Shown here: positions 45,399 to 52,044 of the stretch, piece after piece
Position numbering within the stretch: the first letter of the stretch is position 1
Layout: each line of letters opens with the position of its first letter
Source: Amycolatopsis coloradensis
GTDB taxonomy: Bacteria > Actinomycetota > Actinomycetes > Mycobacteriales > Pseudonocardiaceae
Direction: 5' to 3'
NCBI RefSeq assembly: GCF_001953865.1
Contig: NZ_MQUQ01000002.1
Coordinates: 1 to 52,044 of the forward strand
DNA length: 52,044 nucleotides
Notes under the pieces: model-generated
The model's database searches: none
What the model saw: the letters and a program-made list of their open reading frames with translations, nothing else
What the model was told of the DNA's origin: nothing
Position numbers and translations under genes: made by a program

Positions 45399-46490
45399 AT
45401 GACGGCACTGGTACCGCGCAGGGCCAGGCGGCTGGCCTCGCTGGCCGAGGCCCTGCTCACGCCCCACGGAATGGACCGCTACCTCGAACTCGTCGACCCG
45501 ATGCTGGTCCGCCGCGAGATCCGCGGCCTGGTCACCGGCGTCCGGCGCCAGACGTCCGACACGGTCACGCTGACGATCAAGCCGAGCCGGGCCTGGCGCG
45601 GGCACGTCGCAGGCCAGTACGTGCGGGTGACCGTCGAGATCGACGGCGTCCGCCGGACCCGCTGTTACTCCCCCGCCGGTTCGGAGCACGACGGCACACT
45701 GGAACTGACCATCAAGGCCGACCCGCAGGGCCTCGTCTCACGGCACCTGAACCGCACGATCACGACCGGTTCCGTGCTCGGACTGTCCACTCCGGACGGT
45801 CAGTTCACCCTGCCGTCGCCGAGGCCGCGGCGGATCCTGCTGCTGAGCGGCGGAAGCGGGATCACCCCCGTCTTGTCGATGCTGCGCACCCTGGCGGACG
45901 AGAAGTACGAAGGCGACGTCGCCTTCCTGCACTACTCCAACACCGCCGACGACACGCTCTACCGCGCCGAACTCGGCGACCTCGCCCGCCGCCTGCCCGG
46001 TCTGCGGGTGGTACACGCGTTCACTCACGCGAAAACCGGCGGCGACCTGCACGGGTTCTTCTCGAAGGAACACCTCGTGGAGGCCGCGTCCTGGTACCCC
46101 GACGCCGAGACCTTCCTGTGCGGTCCGAAGCCGCTGATGGATTCGGTCCGCGAGGCGTTCGAGGCCGACGGCCTCGGCGCACATCTGCACACCGAGGAGT
46201 TCACGCCGCCGGCGCTCACCTTCGACACCGAGAACGCCGAAGGGCAGGTCCGGTTCGCGCGCAGCGGCCGTGAGTTCGAGAACTCCGGGAAGCCGTTGCT
46301 GGAGCAGGCCGAAGACGCGGGACTGAGCCCGGAACACGGCTGCCGGATGGGCATCTGCTTCTCCTGCACCCAGATCAAGACCTCGGGCTGCGTGCGCAAC
46401 GCCAAGACCGGCGAGACCTCCAGCGAAGAGAACGAAGAGATCCAGCTCTGCATCTCCGTCCCGGTCGGGGACGTCGAGATCAACGCTTAG
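45399..46490 (+). CDS. ferredoxin/flavodoxin reductase with C-terminal 2Fe-2S domain (Rv3230c-like)
   Basis: 363 residues. Order: N-terminal tail, FAD domain (VTLTIKPSRAWRGHVAGQYV; RCYSPAGSEHDG, about residues 70-110), NAD(P) domain (RILLLSGGSGITPVLSMLRT, about 146-165; FLCGPKPLMDSVREAF) and a plant-type 2Fe-2S domain at the end (EHGCRMGICFSCTQIK ... IQLCIS, four Cys). This is the reductase partner of acyl-CoA desaturase DesA3 in mycobacteria. It passes electrons from NAD(P)H to the desaturase encoded 13 bp downstream. ATG 45399 follows GGGAG. Confidence 0.94.
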   Translation: MTALVPRRARRLASLAEALLTPHGMDRYLELVDPMLVRREIRGLVTGVRRQTSDTVTLTIKPSRAWRGHVAGQYVRVTVEIDGVRRTRCYSPAGSEHDGTLELTIKADPQGLVSRHLNRTITTGSVLGLSTPDGQFTLPSPRPRRILLLSGGSGITPVLSMLRTLADEKYEGDVAFLHYSNTADDTLYRAELGDLARRLPGLRVVHAFTHAKTGGDLHGFFSKEHLVEAASWYPDAETFLCGPKPLMDSVREAFEADGLGAHLHTEEFTPPALTFDTENAEGQVRFARSGREFENSGKPLLEQAEDAGLSPEHGCRMGICFSCTQIKTSGCVRNAKTGETSSEENEEIQLCISVPVGDVEINA

Positions 46491-46503
46491 AAAGGACCCC
46501 GGC

Positions 46504-47619
46504 ATGACCGGCTTGCAGGACAAGCTCACCCCGGCTCAGATCGAAAGTTTCGGCCGCGAACTGGACGAGATCCGGCAGCGGCTCGTCGCCGACCTCGGCC
46601 AGGTGGACGTCGACTACATCCACAACGTCATCAAGACGCAGCGCGCGCTCGAGGTCGCCGGTCGCGGGCTGCTGTTCGCCGGATTCTTCCCGCCCGCGTG
46701 GATCGCCGGGGTGACCGCGCTTTCGGTGGCGAAGATCCTCGACAACATGGAGATCGGCCACAACGTCATGCACGGCCAGTACGACTGGACGCGCGACCCG
46801 GCGCTGAGCTCGCAGAAGTTCGAGTGGGACAACGTCGCCCCCGCCGAGAACTGGCGCCATTCGCACAACTACATGCACCACACCTACACCAACATCCTCG
46901 ACAAGGACCGCGACATCGGTTACGGCGTCCTGCGGATGGACCCGGCCCAGAAATGGCACCCGTACTACCTGGGCAACCCGGTGTACGCGGTGGCGCTGGC
47001 GTTCATGTTCCAGTGGGGCGTGATGCTGCACGACCTCGAGTTCGACCGCGTCGTCAAGGGCGAGCGCAAGTGGTCGGACAACAAGGAGGTCGGCCTGAAG
47101 ATGCTCAAGAAGGCAGGCCGCCAGGTCGGCAAGGACTACGTGCTCTTCCCGCTGCTGACCGGCCCGCTCGCGCCGCTGACCTTCCTCGGCAACGCCACCG
47201 CGAACCTGACCCGCAACCTGTGGTCGTTCTCGATCATCTTCTGCGGGCACTTCCCCGCCGACGTCGAGAGCTTCACCGAGGAGGAGACCGAGAACGAGTC
47301 GCGGGGCCAGTGGTACCTGCGGCAGATCCTCGGCTCGGCGAACATCACCGGCGGCAAGCTCTTCCACATCATGACCGGGAACCTCTCGCACCAGATCGAG
47401 CACCACCTCTTCCCGGACATCCCGGCGCGCCGCTACCCGGAGATCGCGGGCGAGGTGCGGGCGATCTGCGAGAAGTACGGCCTGCCGTACAACACCGGCC
47501 CGCTCCACAAGCAGCTGTTCTCGGTGGCCAAGAAGATCGTGAAACTGGCCATGCCCTGGAACGGTGAACCCCGCACTCCCGCTACCGTGGAGAGCGACAA
47601 GACCCTCCGAGCGGCTTAA
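46504..47619 (+). CDS. desA3: acyl-CoA delta-9 desaturase, membrane type
   Basis: 371 residues of the membrane fatty-acid desaturase family. The three His clusters that bind the di-iron centre are present: GHNVMHGQYDW (about residues 85-95), WRHSHNYMHHTYTN (about 118-131) and SHQIEHHLFPDIP (about 297-309). Hydrophobic pairs lie at about 55-80 and 150-180 and around 215-240. It puts a double bond in stearoyl/palmitoyl chains, adjusting membrane fluidity. AAAGGA precedes ATG 46504. It is cotranscribed with the reductase and a small protein; a sensor kinase pair follows. Confidence 0.95.
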   Translation: MTGLQDKLTPAQIESFGRELDEIRQRLVADLGQVDVDYIHNVIKTQRALEVAGRGLLFAGFFPPAWIAGVTALSVAKILDNMEIGHNVMHGQYDWTRDPALSSQKFEWDNVAPAENWRHSHNYMHHTYTNILDKDRDIGYGVLRMDPAQKWHPYYLGNPVYAVALAFMFQWGVMLHDLEFDRVVKGERKWSDNKEVGLKMLKKAGRQVGKDYVLFPLLTGPLAPLTFLGNATANLTRNLWSFSIIFCGHFPADVESFTEEETENESRGQWYLRQILGSANITGGKLFHIMTGNLSHQIEHHLFPDIPARRYPEIAGEVRAICEKYGLPYNTGPLHKQLFSVAKKIVKLAMPWNGEPRTPATVESDKTLRAA

Positions 47620-47620
47620 G

Positions 47621-47833
47621 GTGTCTGACATGGTCGGTCAGTTCGAAAGCACCAAGGACGTGGTCCAAGAGGTCACCGAGTCGGCGGCCACCCACATCGG
47701 CAACATCGCGACGATCATCACCGGCGCGATCCGGGACATCGCCCGCGAGACCGGCGACTGGCTGACGGACGTCATCGAGATGCGCGAGGCGTCCCAGCGG
47801 GCGCAGGCGGACGAACAGCTCCGCGAAGACTAG
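47621..47833 (+). CDS. small helical protein in desaturase operon
   Basis: 70 residues from GTG 47621, one base after the desaturase stop; ATG 47630 is also possible. It has no transmembrane segment but long amphipathic helices (ESAATHIGNIATIITGAIRD; DWLTDVIEMREASQRAQADE) with an acidic end. The tight coupling to the desaturase suggests a linked role such as membrane binding or complex assembly. No family known to me. Confidence 0.7.
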   Translation: MSDMVGQFESTKDVVQEVTESAATHIGNIATIITGAIRDIARETGDWLTDVIEMREASQRAQADEQLRED

Positions 47834-47880
47834 GGAAACCTGGATGGGCGTGAGGCAGGTGGTCACGGCAGGCTGAAGCC

Positions 47881-49143
47881 GTGACCACCCACCTCGCCTT
47901 TCCAGGACGCGTCCTCAGCGCACAGCTGAACCGCGCGTACTGGGCGGAGCTGGCGTGGGTGATCATCGGCGCGCCGCTGACGCTGGTGTTCTTCGCGCTC
48001 GTCGGCGTCGGGCTGTTCCTCGGGATCGGCCTGAGCATGCTGACCGTCGGCCTGCCGGTGCTCATCGGGGTCGTGGCCGGTGCTCGGTTGATCGGCGCCG
48101 CGCATGTCGGCCTGGCCCGTGCCCTGCTCGGAACGACCGTCACGTCGCCGTCGAGGCCCGAGCCGCGGCCGGGTCTGTGGAACGGGATCAAGAGCAAGAT
48201 CGGCGATCCGATCGGCTGGCGGTCGATCGGCTATCTGGTGATCCGGCTGCCGCTGTCATTGCTCGAGTTCTTCCTGGTCGTGGCCCTGTTCGCGTACGCC
48301 GTGAACGCGCTGACCTATCCACTGTCCTGGTTCACCCTCGACGGTGAAGCCATGCCGTCGTTCGATCTCCACGTCGACGCCTGGCCCCTCACCCTGCCGC
48401 TCGCCCTCACCGGGCTGGCCGTGCTGCTGGCGATGCCGTGGGTGGTCCATGGCCTGACCGAACTCGACCGCCTGCTGGTGCGCGGGATCCTCGGCGCCGA
48501 AGACCTCTCCGAACGCGTGCGTGATCTCGAACGCAGCCGGGCGACCGCCGTCGACGACGCCACGCGGCGGCTGCGGCGGATCGAACGCGATCTGCACGAC
48601 GGCGCGCAGGCCCAGCTGGTCGCGCTGGCGATGAAGCTCGGCATCGCGAAGGACGAGCTGACCGGCGAGGGCGACATCGAGCAGGTCAACGCCCTGGTCA
48701 CCGCCGCGCACGCCAACGCGAAACAGGCGCTCGTCGAACTGCGCGACCTCGCCCGCGGCATCCACCCCGCCGCGCTCGACGCCGGCCTCGACATCGCACT
48801 GTCCACTTTGGCCGCCGACTCGGGTGTCGACGCGCGGGTCACCGTGGACCTGCCGAGCAGGCCGTCGCCGTCGATCGAGACCATCGCCTACTTCACCGTC
48901 GCCGAACTGCTGACGAATGCCGCCAAACACACTTCGTCCGCGATCGAGGTCGACGTGGGTATCGTCGACGACGGCTTGCGGCTCGTGGTGCGGGACGGCG
49001 GCGAAGGCGGGGCCCGGCTGGAACGAGGGGGCGGGCTCGCCGGGATCGCCGAACGGCTCGCGACCGTCGACGGCGGGCTCGACATCGACAGCCCTCCAGG
49101 AGGGCCTACGGTGATCAGCGCGGAGATTCCACTACGGAAATAG
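47881..49143 (+). CDS. membrane histidine kinase, DesK/NarL type with sensor domain
   Basis: 420 residues. The first 210 hold about four membrane helices (LAWVIIGAPLTLVFFALVGV; LLEFFLVVALFAYAVNALTY) with hardly any outer domain, the putative sensor type of actinobacteria. The HisKA_3 segment has the phosphorylated H239 in IERDLHDGAQAQLVALAMKL, then the HATPase (AELLTNAAKHTSSAIEVDVG; GGGLAGIAERLATVDGGLDI). Only 47 bp after the small protein of the desaturase operon and next to its response regulator. The signal may be a membrane property (inference). Confidence 0.92.
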   Translation: MTTHLAFPGRVLSAQLNRAYWAELAWVIIGAPLTLVFFALVGVGLFLGIGLSMLTVGLPVLIGVVAGARLIGAAHVGLARALLGTTVTSPSRPEPRPGLWNGIKSKIGDPIGWRSIGYLVIRLPLSLLEFFLVVALFAYAVNALTYPLSWFTLDGEAMPSFDLHVDAWPLTLPLALTGLAVLLAMPWVVHGLTELDRLLVRGILGAEDLSERVRDLERSRATAVDDATRRLRRIERDLHDGAQAQLVALAMKLGIAKDELTGEGDIEQVNALVTAAHANAKQALVELRDLARGIHPAALDAGLDIALSTLAADSGVDARVTVDLPSRPSPSIETIAYFTVAELLTNAAKHTSSAIEVDVGIVDDGLRLVVRDGGEGGARLERGGGLAGIAERLATVDGGLDIDSPPGGPTVISAEIPLRK

Positions 49144-49146
49144 AAC

Positions 49147-49803
49147 ATGGGGGGCGGCGTGCGCGTCGTGATCGCGGAGGATTCGGCCATCCTGCGAGCG
49201 GGACTGGTCGAACTGCTGAACCTTCGGGGACACGAGGTCGTCGCGGCCGTCGCCGACGGCGACAGCCTGTGCGCGGCGGTCCGCACCCACCGCCCGGACG
49301 TGTCCATTGTGGACATCCGGATGCCGCCGACGCACACCGACGAAGGCCTGCGCGCGTCGATCGCGCTGCGCGCCGAACTGCCGGGCTGCGCGATCCTGCT
49401 GTTCTCACAGTACGTCGAAACGCAGTACGCGACGGAACTCCTGGCCGACCGCGCGGGCGGCGTCGGCTACCTGCTGAAGGACCGCGTCGCGGAGGTGTCG
49501 GACTTCCTCGACGCGCTGCGGCGGGTCTCCGAGGGCGAGACCGTGCTCGACCCGGAGGTCGTCAGCCAGCTCTTCAGCGCCACACGCAAAACGGACGCGC
49601 TCGCCGGGCTGACCCCGCGGGAACGAGAAGTGCTGGGGCTGATGGCCGAGGGGCGATCGAACTCGGCCATCGCGGCGGGGCTGTTCCTTTCGGCGGGCTC
49701 GGTGGAGAAGTACGTGTCGAGCATCTTCGGGAAGCTGGCGCTGCCTCAGTCCGAAGGGGACAACCGGCGAGTGCTGGCGGTGCTGCGGTACCTGGAGTCT
49801 TAG
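49147..49803 (+). CDS. LuxR/NarL-family response regulator
   Basis: 218 residues from ATG 49147; GTG 49159 (MRVVIAEDSAILRAG) follows GGGGGGCG and may be the true start. The receiver domain has D56 (counted from ATG 49147) in VSIVDIRMPPTHTDEG as phosphoacceptor. The LuxR HTH reads LTPREREVLGLMAEGRSNSA, IAAGLFLSAGSVEKYVSSIF (about residues 152-191). It is the partner of the kinase just upstream. The DesK-DesR layout beside a desaturase gene suggests control of desaturation. Confidence 0.94.
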   Translation: MGGGVRVVIAEDSAILRAGLVELLNLRGHEVVAAVADGDSLCAAVRTHRPDVSIVDIRMPPTHTDEGLRASIALRAELPGCAILLFSQYVETQYATELLADRAGGVGYLLKDRVAEVSDFLDALRRVSEGETVLDPEVVSQLFSATRKTDALAGLTPREREVLGLMAEGRSNSAIAAGLFLSAGSVEKYVSSIFGKLALPQSEGDNRRVLAVLRYLES

Positions 49804-50259
49804 CGCAGGTTTCCGGTCTCGCGACGACATCGGCGAGGGGTTGTCTCGTGTCGATGACGACGGTGGCGGACTCGCGCAACAGCGGTTCGATCTCTTCGGT
49901 GTCCGCGATGACGCGGTCGTGTTCTTCCGGGGTTTTGCCGAAGGGGTTGGTGTCGCGGGTCGCGAGGCGTTCGAGGAGGACGTCGATCGGGGCGCTGAGC
50001 AGGACGATGTGGTCGAACCCCGAATAGAAGTCCTGCTGGTTCCGGACGGTTCCGGCGATGAAGAGCGGCTCTCCGGTGTGCTCGTGTTCGGCGATGAGGG
50101 CGTCGATACGGGCGGGAACCCAAAGGCGTTCCCCGTCTTCGGCTTCGGCGATCCAGTTGCCGGTGTCGGTGTCGACGCTGCGGAAGCCCTTGCGTGCCAG
50201 GGCGTTCAGGCGGTGGATTTGCCCGTGCCGGACATGCCGGTCACCAGGATCACTGTCAC
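49800..50259 (-). pseudogene. P-loop kinase/ATPase, frameshifted after Walker A
   Basis: From GTG 50259 the minus strand reads VTVILVTGMSGTGKSTA and hits TGA at 50208. One missing base there puts the next part out of frame; it goes on with LNALARKGFRSVDTDTGNWI and ARIDALIAEHEHTGEPLFIA, then HIVLLSAPIDVLLERLATRD with NPFGKTPEE. The protein would be an adenylate-kinase-like P-loop NTPase of about 165 residues. The 3' end is also unclear: the frame runs into the antisense of the response regulator past 49800. Either a pseudogene or an uncorrected 1-base error. Confidence 0.8.
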
Positions 50260-50525
50260 GTTGGGGAGTCTATGGGTTGGTGGAAACGAGCTTGAGCCCA
50301 AGATCGACACGATCTCACGAGAATAAAGGAAAGATCGAATGGGAAAGTTAGGGGCGTGCGGAAACAGAATTGGGCAGGAAGAAAAGTCCGCCCTCACTCT
50401 TGATGAGAAGTGTCCCTGGGTAACCGGTTCGCGGTCATCCACCCCTTCCGGGTGAAGCGAGCTGACCGCTGTCGCTACGCTAACCGGGCTAGCACACCTG
50501 TTCGAATCGGCGTAACCTGGGTGTC

Positions 50526-51785
50526 GTGGCCAGCGAAAACACATCCCAGGCATCGGCACCCACCGAGTGGTGGCGTGTCGACACCGCGACGCTGCACGCC
50601 CGCAAACAGGAACTCGAAGTCCTGAAGCGTCAATTGGAGGCGGAGCAGTACGCGATCTTCGCCGAATTGAATGCGCGCGGCATTCGTGGATGCTCCGGCC
50701 ATTCGACGCTGGCGGGGTTGATCCTTCAGGATTTCCACGTGTCCAAGGAAGAAGCCTCCGCTCGCGCCGATCGCGCACTGGCACTGCATCCCGGCGTGTC
50801 CATCGGCGGAGACAAGGAACCGCCACTGGCGCCCCTGACGGCCGAGGCCGCCGCGGAGGGCGCGATCGGAGGCGGGCAGATCGACGCGATCATCCGCACC
50901 CTCTCCCGCATTCCCTCCTTCGTACCGGACGAAGCCGTCCGCGCCGGAGAAGCCTATCTGGTCGACACAGCCCGCAACGCCGCTCCTCCGGAGATCGCCC
51001 GCGCCGGGCGGCGCCTGCTCGACAGACTCGATCCCGACGGGAAAGAACCTCGCGACGAGGATCCGAAGGACGCCCAGTCGGAGTTACGGTTCGTCAAGCA
51101 CCGCAACGGCACCCTCGGCATCACCGGCACTTTGGACCTCGAAACCTACGCCCGGCTGAAGTCGGACCTGGACCCTCTGGCCAAACCGCACAAGGCCGTG
51201 GACGGCGTCCGGGACTCCCGCACCCAAGCCGAACGCTACGGCGATGCCTTCTCCGACTATGTGCGACTGAAGACCGCGAGCCCGGATCTGCCCGGCCAGG
51301 CCGGGGAGTCCACCCAGATCCTGATCACCATGTCCTACGAGGACCTCATGCGAGACCTGGGCCAGGCGCACCTGGATCTGGTCGGGCCGATCAACGCCAC
51401 CGACGCCCGAATCCTGGCCTGCGACGCCCGGATCCGCCCCATCGTCCTCAACGGCGCCGGGCAACCCCTCGATGTGGGGCGGTCCAGCCGTTCCACTACC
51501 ACGCCTCAGAAGCACGCGTTGAAGATCCGGGATGGCGGATGCGCGTTCCCTGGCTGTGACATGCCCGTTCAGCGATGCACCGCTCACCACATAGTTTTCT
51601 GGCGCCATCACGGCGAAACGAAGATCGACAACCTGGTGTTGCTGTGCGCGAAGCATCACCGGCTGATCCACAAGAGCGAGTGGAAGGTCCGGATGGCCCA
51701 AGACGGGCTCCCGGAATTCATCGCACCGGCTTACCTCGACCCGACCGGAGCCCCGAGGCGAAACACCATGCACCTGATGACGTAG
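50526..51785 (+). CDS. DUF222/HNH endonuclease domain protein (13E12 type)
   Basis: 419 residues. The N-terminal 300 are the DUF222 helical region of the mycobacterial 13E12 repeat family. The C-terminal HNH domain reads GGCAFPGCDMPVQRCTAHHI, then VFWRHHGETKIDNLVLLCAK and HHRLIHKSEW, with two CxxC-type Zn pairs and the catalytic HH. Such genes are common in many copies in actinobacteria and are linked to mobile or satellite elements; a nicking function is assumed. GTG 50526 has TAACCT 8 bases before it and no ribosome site, so it is likely leaderless. Confidence 0.9.
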   Translation: MASENTSQASAPTEWWRVDTATLHARKQELEVLKRQLEAEQYAIFAELNARGIRGCSGHSTLAGLILQDFHVSKEEASARADRALALHPGVSIGGDKEPPLAPLTAEAAAEGAIGGGQIDAIIRTLSRIPSFVPDEAVRAGEAYLVDTARNAAPPEIARAGRRLLDRLDPDGKEPRDEDPKDAQSELRFVKHRNGTLGITGTLDLETYARLKSDLDPLAKPHKAVDGVRDSRTQAERYGDAFSDYVRLKTASPDLPGQAGESTQILITMSYEDLMRDLGQAHLDLVGPINATDARILACDARIRPIVLNGAGQPLDVGRSSRSTTTPQKHALKIRDGGCAFPGCDMPVQRCTAHHIVFWRHHGETKIDNLVLLCAKHHRLIHKSEWKVRMAQDGLPEFIAPAYLDPTGAPRRNTMHLMT

Positions 51786-51925
51786 AAGCTCCGGAGCCAG
51801 GCCTTGCACAGAAAGGCCCCCTTCCTGCACTTCAAGCGACGCGGCAGCCGCGGTCGGGCCTCCGGCCTGTGCAAGCTTCCTTTCCTCAACCCAGTCCGGC
51901 GGGTCCGCGCCTACCTCGTGCTGGG

Positions 51926-52044
51926 TCAGGGCGCGGCCGACGGAAGGTCCATGATGCCGGTGGCTTGCGACCAGGCACAACGCCACGTGCCGTCGGCATC
52001 GGTGTAGACGTCGGTGTGCCAGGCCTCGTGCCGCGGGATGTCCG
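51926..52044 (-). CDS. NTF2-like protein, 3' end only (cut by window edge)
   Basis: The minus strand gives RHEAWHTDVYTDADGTWRCA, then WSQATGIMDLPSAAP and stop at 51926. HTDVYTDADGTWRCAWSQAT matches the last strands of nuclear transport factor 2/DUF4440-like proteins (SnoaL-like fold). The rest lies outside the window. Confidence 0.6.
   Translation of the reverse strand, partial: DIPRHEAWHTDVYTDADGTWRCAWSQATGIMDLPSAAP

Noticed and set aside
51800..51880. CTTGCACAG ... CTGTGCAAG inverted repeat as attachment or IS end
   Set aside because: Only 9-bp arms with a wide gap, and no transposase or integrase nearby; at best a weak terminator after the HNH gene.

Overview
The window is about 52 kb of very GC-rich DNA with GTG/TTG starts, frequent 4-bp start/stop overlaps and several genes that look leaderless. 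Gene content points to an actinobacterium of the Pseudonocardiaceae, most like Amycolatopsis (inference from gene order and the style of the intergenic palindromes, not from a search). The best anchor is the block ahpE - DUF3052 gene - aceE ... PucR-type regulator - fabD - fabH - acpP - fabF ... DUF3145 gene. It matches the mycobacterial Rv2238c-Rv2246 neighbourhood and the Streptomyces fasR-fabDHF locus.

Layout. 1-1.3 kb: a decayed LtrA-like gene and otherwise empty DNA. 1.3-7.7 kb (minus): dnaE, with an MFS exporter translationally coupled behind it, and a pRiA4b ORF-3-like gene. 7.7-8.1 kb: an F420-type oxidoreductase. 8.5-11.7 kb: an asparagine-use operon (FadR-type regulator, AnsP permease, asparaginase) ending in what looks like a 20-codon stub of aspartate ammonia-lyase. 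11.8-20.7 kb: accessory enzymes paired with divergent regulators: CocE/NonD hydrolase, phosphoesterase plus GntR opposite a PLP enzyme, membrane protein opposite TetR, cupin, MarR opposite an AhpD-like protein, TetR opposite an SDR. Several gaps between these pairs carry clear operator-like repeats. 20.7-33.1 kb: tRNA-Val, ahpE, DUF3052, aceE, an FMN-dependent lactate-type dehydrogenase behind a striking double palindrome, pnuC, a decayed membrane gene, and the type II fatty-acid synthesis operon.

33.1-44.5 kb: CtpE-like P-type ATPase, two small conserved or anchored proteins, a membrane-anchored secreted-domain protein, a flavoprotein disulfide reductase, an Lsr2 N-terminal domain fused to a histone H1-like Lys/Ala/Pro tail, and a pntAa-pntAb-pntB-lipoate ligase operon in which each gene overlaps the next by 4 bp. 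44.6-49.8 kb: a desaturase island: TetR regulator divergent from ferredoxin reductase, acyl-CoA desaturase, a 70-residue protein, then a membrane histidine kinase and a LuxR-type response regulator. 49.8-52 kb: a frameshifted P-loop kinase gene, a DUF222-HNH (13E12-type) protein and the 3' end of an NTF2-like gene.

The most unusual items are the Lsr2-H1 fusion, the desaturase island that combines DesT-like and DesK/DesR-like control, the double palindrome upstream of the lactate-type dehydrogenase, the TetR box pairs, and a set of broken genes (LtrA, AspA stub, TM-helix protein, P-loop kinase). No CRISPR array, insertion sequence, prophage or biosynthetic cluster was seen.
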